Source: Actimicrobium sp035984655
GTDB lineage: Bacteria > Pseudomonadota > Gammaproteobacteria > Burkholderiales > Burkholderiaceae_D
DNA: 64,000 nucleotides
Reading direction: 5' to 3'
Assembly: GCF_035984655.1 (NCBI RefSeq)
Contig: NZ_JAXCHT010000023.1
Location: forward strand, 1 to 64,000
The position numbers were made by a program, and so were the translations under genes. Below are positions 55,938 to 64,000 of this stretch, piece after piece. The notes below the pieces were generated by a model. The model was given only the letters and a program-made list of their open reading frames with translations. It was not told the origin of the DNA and did not search any database. Each line of letters begins with the position of its first letter. Positions within the stretch are counted from its first letter, which is position 1.

Positions 55938-56534
55938 ATGAAAAATGTTTTCTCTGTCTCCAATGCCGTCATGCTGCTGATCGACCATCAGGTGGGAACC
56001 ATCAAGCTGGCGATCAGCACGCCCTATGACGAAATCGTGCGCAATACACGTGCCCTCGCCCGCACTGCCGTTGAAACCGGCATGCCACTGGTGCTTACCT
56101 CCAGCCAGGAAGAGCATTTTCAAGGCTTGCTGCTGGCTGACCTGCAAACCATTGCGCCGCGCGCCTATGCCGAGCGGGTCAAACGCCCGGGCGTGGTCGA
56201 TTGTTGGCTATATGGGCCCTTCAAGGAGGCGGTGGTGGCCACCGGCCGCAAGAAGCTCATCATGTCCGGACTGACCAATGACGTCTGCATTGTGTATCCC
56301 GCCATCAGCGCACTCGAGGATGGATATGAGGTGCAGGTGGTGGTCGATGCCGCTGGCTCACCGACCACTGCAGCCGACGAAACCGCGCTGCGTCGCATGG
56401 AAAGCGCCGGCGTCACGCTAACCTCAACCAACCAGGTCATGGCGGAACTGGCCATGGATTGGGCAAGCCCAACCGGGTCGACAATCCAGACGATCATGTA
56501 TCAGGAAGTTCTGAAGCGCTTGGTCGAGGCCTGA
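55938..56534 (+). CDS. Isochorismatase-like hydrolase
   Basis: 198 residues with CAGGAG upstream of the ATG. The family catalytic triad is visible: Asp in LLIDHQVGT, Lys in the VKRPGVVDCW-region strand, and the nucleophile Cys in GLTNDVCIVYPAI, after the cis-peptide SGLTND. Members hydrolyse amides or ureides such as nicotinamide or biuret; the substrate is unknown here. Followed by the pirin gene on the same strand. Confidence 0.88.
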   Translation: MKNVFSVSNAVMLLIDHQVGTIKLAISTPYDEIVRNTRALARTAVETGMPLVLTSSQEEHFQGLLLADLQTIAPRAYAERVKRPGVVDCWLYGPFKEAVVATGRKKLIMSGLTNDVCIVYPAISALEDGYEVQVVVDAAGSPTTAADETALRRMESAGVTLTSTNQVMAELAMDWASPTGSTIQTIMYQEVLKRLVEA

Positions 56535-56735
56535 TGCGATGCCAGGCCCGGGCGCCAAGGTGGCGCCCGCGTTCCGGTTTTGCGTCGCGCCCCTGCGCTA
56601 CCACAATGCATCCGCCGCACCATTCATGGGCCGGGAAGCCAGGTGTGCGTTCAACCGGCACGCCACGCCGCTTGCTGGAAACGGCAGGACGTTGCGAGTC
56701 ATCGCCGCCGTGTTGAAAACGTAAAGGAGAAACCA

Positions 56736-57569
56736 GTGACATCGAATGTTGAAGCAGTCACGGCCATCGAGGCCGTCCAGCGCGGCCCGGGCTTGCGCAT
56801 TGCCCAGCTACACGAGGCAACGCTGGGCGCGTCGCTGGATCCATTTCTGATGTGCGACTGCTTCTGGATGGCGCAACCTTTTTTCCCACCGCATCCGCAT
56901 GCCGGCATCTCCGCCGTGACTTACATGTTGCCGGAATCCGAGGGCGGCTTCGTCAATCGCGACAGCCTTGGCAACCGCAACCTGATCCAGCCCGGCGCGT
57001 TGCACTGGACCGAAGCCGCCGCTGGCATGATGCATGAAGAAACCCCCATTGCGTCTGGCGTGACGTGTCAGGGATTGCAGATTTTCGTCAACTTGCCATC
57101 CGGCTTGAAGCTGGCCGAACCCCGCACCTATCACCTGGAACCGGACGCAGTTCCGGCGCGTGATTTCGCCGGCGCGCAGGTACGCGTGTTGGCAGGCAAA
57201 TTCGATGACTCCCACGCTGGCGTGATGCCACGAACCGACTGCGCACTCTGGGATGTCACGTTGCAAGCCAATTCCACCGTGACGCTGCCGTTACCCGACC
57301 ATTGGCATGCATTTGGCATCCTGACCAAGGGCAGCCTGGCGGGCTTTTCGGCCACGGGTCTCGCAGCAGTGCGGTTTGCTGCGGATGCCCGTCAGTTGGT
57401 CCTTGCAACATCCACTGAACACGCCCGACTGGTTATTTTTTCCGGCAAGCCATTGAATGAGCCGCTGGCGTTTGGCGGCCCGTTCGTCATGAATACCACC
57501 GAGCAGCTCCAGGCTGCCAAGCGACGATTTGTGGCGGGCGAAATGGGGCACCTGGAGGCGTCGTTCTAA
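56736..57569 (+). CDS. Pirin-family cupin protein
   Basis: 277 residues. GTG start chosen because AAGGAG lies six bases upstream; the frame is open further up without support. Bicupin with iron-site His residues in FFPPHPHAGISAVTYML and HEETPIASGVTCQGLQIFVNLP. Some pirins act as quercetin dioxygenases or redox cofactors. It may be co-transcribed with the isochorismatase-like gene (about 200 bp gap). Confidence 0.87.
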   Translation: MTSNVEAVTAIEAVQRGPGLRIAQLHEATLGASLDPFLMCDCFWMAQPFFPPHPHAGISAVTYMLPESEGGFVNRDSLGNRNLIQPGALHWTEAAAGMMHEETPIASGVTCQGLQIFVNLPSGLKLAEPRTYHLEPDAVPARDFAGAQVRVLAGKFDDSHAGVMPRTDCALWDVTLQANSTVTLPLPDHWHAFGILTKGSLAGFSATGLAAVRFAADARQLVLATSTEHARLVIFSGKPLNEPLAFGGPFVMNTTEQLQAAKRRFVAGEMGHLEASF

Positions 57570-57639
57570 TCCTTGCCGCTTCGTGCGCCAACCGGCGTGG
57601 CACTGACCCGCGAACAATTCAGCCGACCCGGCAGACACG

Positions 57640-58053
57640 TTAACCGCTGAACCGGTCTGCCATCAGTGCGCCGCCATACCCAATGGCACTGGCTGCCGCA
57701 GAGACGATGACGCCCCAGCTGATGTCGACCAGACTCAGCGTGCCGGTCCAGCCTTTCAGTGTCGCCAGATTGCTCAGGTCATAGGTCGCGTAGGCAACCA
57801 GGCCCAGCAAGCCACCCAGCAGCAGCGCGCGAGTCCATTGACCCGCCTGCATCCCCGGGCTGACGCAAAATACAACGAGCCCGGCCACGTACAGCGCGTA
57901 AAACAGCAATGCCGGCAGCAGATTGGGTTTTTCCAGCAGCAGCGCGCCAATTTGCGCCTGATAAAATTTCGGCGCCACCAACGTCAGCCAGGCAAAGTCG
58001 AGTGCGCAGAAGGCGATGGCGGTCGCCGCGTAAGCCAGGACATACTTGAGCAT
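57640..58053 (-). CDS. DUF2177 membrane protein
   Basis: 137 residues from ATG after GGAGG. Four membrane helices (about 4-24, 44-64, 72-92, 110-130) with the family sequences AFCALDFAWLTLVAPKFY and TYDLSNLATLKGW. Function unknown. Upstream (58054-58294) are two A-tracts unusual in this GC-rich DNA, probably promoter DNA. Confidence 0.88.
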   Translation of the reverse strand: MLKYVLAYAATAIAFCALDFAWLTLVAPKFYQAQIGALLLEKPNLLPALLFYALYVAGLVVFCVSPGMQAGQWTRALLLGGLLGLVAYATYDLSNLATLKGWTGTLSLVDISWGVIVSAAASAIGYGGALMADRFSG

Positions 58054-58294
58054 GCAGCCCTCCAAAGGGTCAGGATTAGCAGGAACGTCGGCGTACCGGG
58101 GTCAGCGGGAAATCGGCAACGAACCGAAAAAAAACCAAAAAAAACCGGCGGAATTCGCGATGGCGTGACAAGCGAGTGTCGAACAAAAGCATAAAAAAAT
58201 CGACCTCGAAAGGTTCGTACGAAATCGAACATACCCTCAGCCATGCCAAGCGCGGTTGCGTTGCCGGTTGGCCCACGCTGTGCGACCGCGGTGG

Positions 58295-59365
58295 TCACTT
58301 CGGGCGCGGCCGTTTCAGTCCCGCATCCGGCGGCGTCAACGCGCCCTGCCGCAACTTGCCGACGGCAACCGCCACGGCCCGCGCTACATTGCGCACCTCT
58401 TCCTGCATCGCCGTGTCACGATCGAGCACGGCATGGCTTTCGGCATACGATGCGTAATAGCCGATGTAGCGGTCCAGTCGGGACATGACGCCAGCGTCGA
58501 TCAGGCCCATCCAGTCGAGCCAATCGGACAAGCCGCGCCGCACGCCTTCAATCCCGGCGACATCGCCGTGTACCACCAGGCCGTAGGCGCGGCCGGCCAG
58601 ATGCTTTGGATACGACCAGCCTGCCAGTTCCACCTCCTTGGCTTGTTCGGCGTTCTTGCCGCTGGTCGTGGTGGGATCGGGATTGCCGCCATCGGCGCAG
58701 ACCAGGCGGTCGATCATCAGTTTCAGAACCGCCGGCGACTGGTACCAATACACCGGAGAAAGGATGATGACGCCGTGCGCCGAGACCCATTTTTCATAAA
58801 TCTCGGCCATCCAGTCGTTGGTTTGTCGCTGCCCGTGATTCGGATAGCAGCTGCACGGCCAGTGGCACAGCGGCATCGCTGTCGAGGCGCAGCCCTTGCA
58901 GGGATGGATATGCTTGTCGTAGCTGGAGATCAACAAGCTCAGGTCGAGCAAATCGACGTCGATGCCAGCGGCTTCCAGCACCTCTTGCGCCATCACGGTC
59001 AAGCGCCATGTCTTGGAGATCTCGCCGGGACAGCTGCCATCGTTGCGTGCCGATGCGCAGATCAACAGCACGCGTGAGCGGGTGCCGGGGTCCTTCTGCA
59101 CTTTTTCGGCGGCGAGCAAGGCGTTGCGGGTGGCTTTCCATTCCACCGACATGGCGTAGTCGGGGTCGGCAAACTCCGGCCCAGCCGGTGCTTGCAACGG
59201 CGCTTTGTGTCCGTCCTTGTAGTTGTGCCACGCGATCTCTTCGATCCTTGCGATCTGCGCGGCGACCTGGTCGAATGTGGGATCGAGGAAGGACTTGCGA
59301 AATTCCAGCTTGAATTCGTCGCGATCAAGGGGCGGCGGGGCTTGTCCGGTGCGTGGTGCGGTCAT
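58295..59365 (-). CDS. Flavodoxin-like NAD(P)H oxidoreductase
   Basis: 356 residues from ATG after AAGGAG; 50 upstream in-frame codons lack coding character. A helical N-terminal region (1-95) precedes a flavodoxin-fold FMN reductase: SRVLLICASARNDGSCPGE (FMN loop), a Cys cluster PCKGCASTAMPLCHWPCSC that is typical of this subfamily, and LSPVYWYQSPAVLKLMIDRL. Likely reduces quinones or nitro compounds with NAD(P)H. The cluster could bind a metal. Confidence 0.85.
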   Translation of the reverse strand: MTAPRTGQAPPPLDRDEFKLEFRKSFLDPTFDQVAAQIARIEEIAWHNYKDGHKAPLQAPAGPEFADPDYAMSVEWKATRNALLAAEKVQKDPGTRSRVLLICASARNDGSCPGEISKTWRLTVMAQEVLEAAGIDVDLLDLSLLISSYDKHIHPCKGCASTAMPLCHWPCSCYPNHGQRQTNDWMAEIYEKWVSAHGVIILSPVYWYQSPAVLKLMIDRLVCADGGNPDPTTTSGKNAEQAKEVELAGWSYPKHLAGRAYGLVVHGDVAGIEGVRRGLSDWLDWMGLIDAGVMSRLDRYIGYYASYAESHAVLDRDTAMQEEVRNVARAVAVAVGKLRQGALTPPDAGLKRPRPK

Positions 59366-59656
59366 GGCGTCTCCTTGGTGGTCGACGACGAGTATCGACG
59401 CAAGGAGTGGGTATGTATGTGTGACAGGGCACAGATCGCCCCAGCCATCGACCTCGTCGCGCCGGGGTTGCGCTGCGATCTGGAGTGCCTGACAAAAAGT
59501 CCCGGGTCGGGTCAATTCATGGCGTGCCCAAGTCCCTGCCCTTCACAAACGCGCCAACACCTCATGCCATGAGCACGCCGCATCCAGCGCCAGCGGCGCG
59601 CTGCTGCGGCGCTGGCTGCCGGCTGTCATCGGCAGACAGGGTCCGCGCGGCGACGC

Positions 59657-60355
59657 TTACGCCGGGGTGTCAAATGTGCCGGGGCTGTTCGGCGTGGCGC
59701 GCCACTCGGGGGCACGCACTTGCGTCGCATCAGCCAGCCCCTGCCGCACACCGGCGGCGTCGAGGTCCTGCAGATAGCCGGGCGAGCCGGGCTGCTGGCG
59801 CCACGACTGCGCGATGGTGCCGGCGTCGACCGCATCAAATCCGATCTCTTCGACCAGCCGCATGACGATCGCCTTCGCCTGCGCATCGTCGCCGGCGACA
59901 GCCAGTGCCACCCTGCCCTTGGACGTACCCGGTTTGGCCTTGATCGGCAGTTGCTCGGCATAGATGCTGTTGAACACCTTGATGACCGGACGCCCAAGGC
60001 GTTGCGCGACCCAGGCGCTTTCGCTCATTCCCGCCTCGAGCTCGGGGATCAGGCCGTCACGCTGCTGCGGATAGTAATTGCTGGTGTCGATGACGATCTG
60101 GTGCGCCGGTGCATCGCGGAACAGGTCTTTCGGCAGCTCGGGCACGCGTACCATTGGCACGGCGACGACCAGAATCTCGCGGCCCTCCACTACCTGCGCA
60201 AGCCGCGTCGCACGCGCGCCAGTCTCCAGGGCCAGATCCGCGAGCGATGCCGGGCCACGCGAGTTGGCCACGGCGACGTCGTGCCCGGCCTTGGTGAACA
60301 ATCGCGTCAGTGCCGCGCCGATATTGCCGGATCCAATGATGCCGATGTTTGCCAT
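59657..60355 (-). CDS. NADP oxidoreductase, F420-dependent-reductase-like
   Basis: 232 residues from ATG after AAGGAA. Rossmann N-terminus GIIGSGNIGAALTRLF and ANSRGPASLADLA match the coenzyme F420-dependent NADP reductase-like fold (NADP-binding domain plus helical C-terminus). Such proteins occur in species without F420, where they act on other substrates. Divergent from a LysR gene that probably controls it. Confidence 0.85.
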   Translation of the reverse strand: MANIGIIGSGNIGAALTRLFTKAGHDVAVANSRGPASLADLALETGARATRLAQVVEGREILVVAVPMVRVPELPKDLFRDAPAHQIVIDTSNYYPQQRDGLIPELEAGMSESAWVAQRLGRPVIKVFNSIYAEQLPIKAKPGTSKGRVALAVAGDDAQAKAIVMRLVEEIGFDAVDAGTIAQSWRQQPGSPGYLQDLDAAGVRQGLADATQVRAPEWRATPNSPGTFDTPA

Positions 60356-60400
60356 GATGCCATTCCTTGTGTGCTGACCCGAAGGCCGAAGACAGGATAG

Positions 60401-60423
60401 TATTGCCATCGTCTTCAGCAATA
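60401..60423. promoter_or_regulatory. LysR-type operator
   Basis: TATTGC-N11-GCAATA: a perfect 6-bp inverted repeat (60401-60406 and 60418-60423) with the T-N11-A geometry of LysR boxes. It sits between the divergent reductase and LysR genes, 42 bp from the LysR start and 46 bp from the reductase start. Confidence 0.65.
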
Positions 60424-60464
60424 AACACCGGCTTGAATCACTGTATCGCAACCAGGAGTGTGGA

Positions 60465-61355
60465 ATGGATCGTCTCGCCAGCATGGCCGCCTTTGTCAAG
60501 ACCGCGGAGGTCGGTTCCTTTGCTGCCGCCGCCAGCGCGCTGACCATGTCGCCGCAAATGATCGCCAAGCACGTGACATGGCTGGAAACCCGTCTCGGCG
60601 CGCGCCTGATTCACCGCACCACCCGCCGCCAGAGCCTGACCGAAATCGGCAAGTCGTATTACGAGCGCTGCAAGGTGGTGCTGGCCGATGCCGACTGGGC
60701 GGACGCGCTCGCCAACGAAGCCAAAGGCGCGCCGCGGGGACGACTGCGTATCAATGCGCCGGTGTCGTTTGGCACCCAGACGCTGATCCCGGTGATTGCG
60801 CGCTACCTGCGGCAGCATCCGCTGGTGGAGATTGATCTTGTGCTCAATGATCGCTATGTCGATCTGGTGGAGGAAGAATTCGAGGCCGTGTTCCGGATCG
60901 GCGCCTTGGCGGACTCGAGTTTCATGGCGCGTGAGCTGGCGCCGTTTCGCATTGTCGCCTGCGCCGCGCCCGAGTACTTGCAAGAACGGGGTACGCCGTT
61001 GACGCCGGCCGATCTGGAACAGCACGAGTGCCTGGCCTACGCCTCGGCATCGGGCCCGACTGCCACCGAATGGCATTTCATGCGCGCGGGTGAGCAGCAC
61101 ACCGCCGCCGTCCGGCACCGGTTGCGGGTCAACGATTCCAAGGCATTGCTGGTCGCTGCATTGAACGGCTTTGGCATCGCCTTCATCGCCGAGGATCTGG
61201 CCCGCGACGGGTTGCGCTCCGGACGGCTGGTTCCGGTGCTGCCTGACTACGACACGCCGTCACGTCCGTTGCACCTGGTCTACCATCCTGACCGCCGGCA
61301 AACGCCGAAGCTCAAGAGCTTCATTGCGGCGGTGGTCAGTGAACTCGGCCAGTGA
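60465..61355 (+). CDS. LysR-family transcriptional regulator
   Basis: 296 residues. Winged helix at the N-terminus (MDRLASMAAFVKTAEVGSFAAAASALTMSPQMIAKHVTWLETRLGARLIHR) and a substrate-binding domain from about 90. Member of the DhcR/CbnR-like group by layout. Likely regulates the divergent oxidoreductase, through the box at 60401-60423; the effector is unknown. Confidence 0.9.
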   Translation: MDRLASMAAFVKTAEVGSFAAAASALTMSPQMIAKHVTWLETRLGARLIHRTTRRQSLTEIGKSYYERCKVVLADADWADALANEAKGAPRGRLRINAPVSFGTQTLIPVIARYLRQHPLVEIDLVLNDRYVDLVEEEFEAVFRIGALADSSFMARELAPFRIVACAAPEYLQERGTPLTPADLEQHECLAYASASGPTATEWHFMRAGEQHTAAVRHRLRVNDSKALLVAALNGFGIAFIAEDLARDGLRSGRLVPVLPDYDTPSRPLHLVYHPDRRQTPKLKSFIAAVVSELGQ

Positions 61356-61474
61356 GGCACGGGATGGCAGCCATTGCGATGGCAGCGCAGGTCTGAGTTG
61401 CCAGGCACATTGCGCAGGGCCATCGCGGCGCAATCTGCTTGTGCGTTGCGCGCACCCCGACAAAAAAGCTTGTT

Positions 61475-62245
61475 CTACTGTTCCATTTGCAGCGAACTGC
61501 CTGGAGGGGCACTCCCGTTATCCGCCTCCAGGCCCGCAGCCTGGCTACGTGCGGCCCGCCAGCGCTGCATCGGGGAAGGGTGGCTTGCGCTGCCAGAATT
61601 GCTATCGCCGTAGGCCTGCACCAGCTTCCTGAAGTATCCAGCCAGATGCCCTGCCGGCCACCCTGCGCGTGTCGCCATCGCCAGGCCGGCCCGGTCCGCC
61701 TCAATTTCCTGCTCCTTGTTCAGGGGTGCCAGTTTCATCATCAAGCTGGCGTCGTTGTCGACCGCATCTTCCAGCGCTGAAAACGGCTTGGCCAGCCAGC
61801 CTGGATCCAGACGCACGGCCTCCTCGTATTCCTTGAGGTTGTGCAGCAAGAGCGCGTGCTGCATTTCATGGCTGAGCAAAAATGCGAGCTCGGCGTCACT
61901 GAGCCCAAGCCGCTCGACATACGCCTGGCTGACCAGGATTTTCCCTCCCGCCATGCACGAGGCGTTGTCATCCGGGTCGCTGCTGGTGTGAATTTCCCAT
62001 GACAGCAGGGCCGCGGCGGGATCGTCGCGCGTGGCCTGTTCGCGCAAGCGCATGGCGATGCGTTCGACCCGCGACCGGAACGCAGCGTCACGGTCGAGCA
62101 TGCCGGCGCGGGCCAGTTCAGCGACCCTGCCCCGGTACATTTTGTCCGCACCCGCGACGACTTCATCGAGCGTGACGGCGCTTGCCTCGCCGATGGTGAA
62201 CAGCAGGCACCAGACAAGCACGTGCATGAACCGAGGTAGAGACAT
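61475..62245 (-). CDS. Exported M48-family metalloprotease
   Basis: 256 residues with a signal peptide (1-22, FTIGEASA). HEMQH gives the zinc HExxH motif, with a third ligand Glu in KEQEIEADRAGLAMA (ExxxD). It resembles Oma1/BepA-type periplasmic proteases that remove misfolded outer-membrane proteins, but lacks the BepA TPR domain. The last 40 residues are low-complexity. Monocistronic. Confidence 0.87.
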   Translation of the reverse strand: MSLPRFMHVLVWCLLFTIGEASAVTLDEVVAGADKMYRGRVAELARAGMLDRDAAFRSRVERIAMRLREQATRDDPAAALLSWEIHTSSDPDDNASCMAGGKILVSQAYVERLGLSDAELAFLLSHEMQHALLLHNLKEYEEAVRLDPGWLAKPFSALEDAVDNDASLMMKLAPLNKEQEIEADRAGLAMATRAGWPAGHLAGYFRKLVQAYGDSNSGSASHPSPMQRWRAARSQAAGLEADNGSAPPGSSLQMEQ

Positions 62246-62500
62246 TGGCGTGGCGGGTTTAAAGATATCTTGTGCTTTCTGCGTCTCGCCTTGGCGAATA
62301 ATGGCAACGAAATTGGCGAGACGCGCGCATCACCATAAACGCCAGGGTTTCCTGGTTCAACTGTAATTCGCCTGTGCCAACGGCGGCTTTTGGTCGGGAG
62401 CGTGACGCCAGACCGGGTCGAGACAGCCGACATAAGGGGACTGCAACGGGGAGGCGCGCTGCGTTTGCGGCCCCCGGAGCGGGCGGCGCCGCCCTCCCGC

Positions 62501-62869
62501 TCAAGCCTTCACTTCGACCACCGGTTCGAAGCCGCCGAAGATCATGCGTTTGCCGTCGAAGGGTATGGGCGGGTTGCCGGGTGTGGACGGATCCATGCGC
62601 GGGTCTTCCATCATTTTCTTCACGCCTCCGTCGCGCGTGGCCTTGTCCGGCCATTCGACCCACGAAAAAGCAACCGTCTCCTCAGCCGTGGCCTGCACTG
62701 CGCGGCGGAAATCGGTGACTTTGCCGTCGGGGACATCGTCACCCCAACCTTCGATTACGCGGAGGGCGCCCAACTCGATGAACAACGCGTCGAAATGTTG
62801 CGCGTGTTCGATGAACTTCTGCTTGTTGGCGGTGGGGACAGCGATCACGAAACCATCGATATATGACAT
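62501..62869 (-). CDS. DUF1428-family protein
   Basis: 122 residues from ATG after GGAG. Dimeric alpha/beta-barrel fold family, seen in MSYIDGFVIAVPTANKQKFIEHA, WGDDVPDGKVTDFRRAV, and FDGKRMIFGGFEPVV. Enzyme activity unknown. A Fur-like site lies 190 bp upstream and could drive it. Confidence 0.88.
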   Translation of the reverse strand: MSYIDGFVIAVPTANKQKFIEHAQHFDALFIELGALRVIEGWGDDVPDGKVTDFRRAVQATAEETVAFSWVEWPDKATRDGGVKKMMEDPRMDPSTPGNPPIPFDGKRMIFGGFEPVVEVKA

Positions 62870-63402
62870 GTCGTCACTCCTGTTGAGTTGACCGGTACGC
62901 GTGCCGGACTGAGGGCACCATCCTATCGCTTCGACGAACGATTGGAAGCCAAATCGATACGTCTTGCCTGACAGGAGCACATGCGCCCTGCAGCGGCGCT
63001 GGAGCAGCGCCGCCCTCAGCATAAACGCCTCGGCAAAGCAGGATGTTCGCGCTGATCAAATATTGATAATCATTTAGCCGTCCTCCCTTGGCCGGAGCCA
63101 AGCGATAACGTCGTGGTGCGAACCCCACTGTATCGAGAAGAACGGCATGTTATTTTGCGGCATTCACCTTCACTCAAACAACAGCTTGTGGGCGATCGCA
63201 CAAGATTGACCCGATTCCTTGAAATTTATCGTCCGTTATTGCCGCGGCGTCCCAGCCAAAAATATAAGCGATCTTCAACAGGTGGGCACGCTTCCATGGA
63301 ACACGGCAGGCCGAGCCTTGACGGTCGGCTCCGGCGCGATCGCCGCTGCCGAGCTTCTGGCGCAATCGGACCGGCGGCGTCGGACCGTTCAACTGGCCGG
63401 GC
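62870..63402. other. Intergenic region with a Fur-like box
   Basis: 533 bp without a convincing gene. A short frame from a TTG at 63219 has no supporting ribosome-binding site. It contains the Fur-like site at 63059-63077. Composition drops around 63050-63250. Confidence 0.5.
63059..63077. promoter_or_regulatory. Fur-like binding site
   Basis: AATATTGATAATCATTTAG matches the 19-bp Fur consensus at 14 positions, including an uninterrupted 8-base core GATAATCA. The nearest start is DUF1428 at 62869 (minus strand), about 190 bp away; nothing certain starts on the plus side. Confidence 0.4.
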
Positions 63403-64000
63403 TCATGTCGGGCCCATGTGCGTCGAAAGCCGCCCCGGCGCCGGATCGCTTGTCGGTGCGTGCTGCGCGCCGCGCAACAGGTACGTCGCGGCCGTAAGGT
63501 TCCAGATCCCCTGCACCAGCAGGATGCCGACCACAACCGTCTCCGTCATGGCTTGCCCGGCTGCGACAACCGCGACCGCCGGAAGGGCTCCGCTCACCAG
63601 TCCAATCACGCCAAGCCTGCGTGTCAATCCGCTCTCGCGCAGCATGGCCGAGGCCCAGGCAACGGCCGCAAGCGACTGGCATACCCAGGCCACGCGCGCG
63701 ATGTCGGTGAGGGCGACGCCGGCCATTGTCTGGATCATCCAGTAGCCGACGCGCACTGCCTCGGGCGACTCGGTGGCGAACAGCGCCGCGGTATCGGTAC
63801 TGATAAAGCCGTCGATGGTGGTTGCCACCAGCATCAACATGCTGCCGGCGGCGTAGGCGATCAAACCGGCCAGGACGGGTGCGCGCCGCAGGCCGAGGCG
63901 CTGCGACAGCACCGTAAAACCGAACATCAGGCCGCCGACGCACGTCATCGCCACGATATGCACGAGCTGGTGCGCGTCGCGAAGCTTGACCATGCTTTGC
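63403..64000 (-). CDS. Multi-helix membrane protein, cut by the window end
   Basis: At least 196 residues from an ATG at 63993; the frame stays open to the window edge, so the true start may lie outside. Five or six membrane helices (about 10-30, 36-58, 85-105, 107-125, 130-152, 153-172). No domain recognised. The N-terminus MVKLRDAHQLVHIVAMTCVGG is compatible with either a start or an internal segment. Confidence 0.6.
   Translation of the reverse strand, partial: QSMVKLRDAHQLVHIVAMTCVGGLMFGFTVLSQRLGLRRAPVLAGLIAYAAGSMLMLVATTIDGFISTDTAALFATESPEAVRVGYWMIQTMAGVALTDIARVAWVCQSLAAVAWASAMLRESGLTRRLGVIGLVSGALPAVAVVAAGQAMTETVVVGILLVQGIWNLTAATYLLRGAQHAPTSDPAPGRLSTHMGPT

Overview
The window is GC-rich, gene-dense chromosome from a beta-proteobacterium. 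Gene content (a urtABCDE-ureDABCEFG island, a phnS-HD-phnT-permease-phnW-phnX-phnF operon, DUF4148-like and DUF2177 proteins, an HrpL-type promoter) fits Burkholderiales, most likely Oxalobacteraceae (Herbaspirillum/Collimonas-like). This placement is inference from gene content, not a marker gene.

Left end (1-2.7 kb): a lower-GC accessory segment with an intact IS3-family element (348-1974), a palindromic site of tyrosine-recombinase architecture just outside it, and a small secreted DUF4431 protein. At 2.8-5.8 kb are a secreted alpha/beta hydrolase, a PfkB-type sugar kinase and a metallophosphoesterase. At 6.0-8.4 kb is a 740-residue protein with a Cys-His-Asp arrangement like the EspL/ShET2 type III effector proteases, a C-terminal array of 42-residue repeats, and a near-consensus hrp box upstream: a probable host-directed effector.

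8.4-15.6 kb is one minus-strand 2-aminoethylphosphonate operon (binding protein, PhnZ-like HD oxygenase, ATPase, fused permease, PhnW, PhnX, GntR regulator). 15.7-23.8 kb is mixed: small secreted protein, peroxiredoxin-like protein, a nitroreductase divergent from a MerR regulator with a textbook 19/20-bp-spaced promoter, a toxin-antitoxin pair, a cNMP-thioredoxin reductase-like fusion, a small heat-shock protein, a hemerythrin, a TPR protein and cysC.

24.2-34.7 kb is a 10.5-kb plus-strand urea uptake and urease operon, preceded by a canonical sigma-54 promoter and an NtrC-like site, so urea import and hydrolysis appear to be switched on together under nitrogen limitation. It is followed by an orphan FliD-like protein and by a tight three-gene cluster (group II PLP decarboxylase, TPR/ATP-grasp ligase, class V aminotransferase-like enzyme; 36.4-40.6 kb) that looks like an uncharacterised small-molecule pathway. 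40.7-45.9 kb, minus strand, holds an orphan family-3 binding protein, a JmjC/cupin-like protein, and a PotD-like binding protein paired with a membrane diguanylate cyclase without transporter genes, reminiscent of NspS/MbaA polyamine sensing.

46.2-54.6 kb: YgiQ radical SAM protein, an RsuA/RluF-type pseudouridine synthase with an altered catalytic position, a cytochrome b plus sulfite-oxidase-family pair, and a MacAB-like efflux set. 54.6-64 kb: small single-gene units (Cys-rich orphan, VOC protein, isochorismatase-like hydrolase, pirin, DUF2177, flavodoxin-like reductase, an NADP-reductase/LysR divergent pair with a LysR box, M48 peptidase, DUF1428 protein, and a membrane protein cut by the window end). 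No rRNA, tRNA or CRISPR was recognised.
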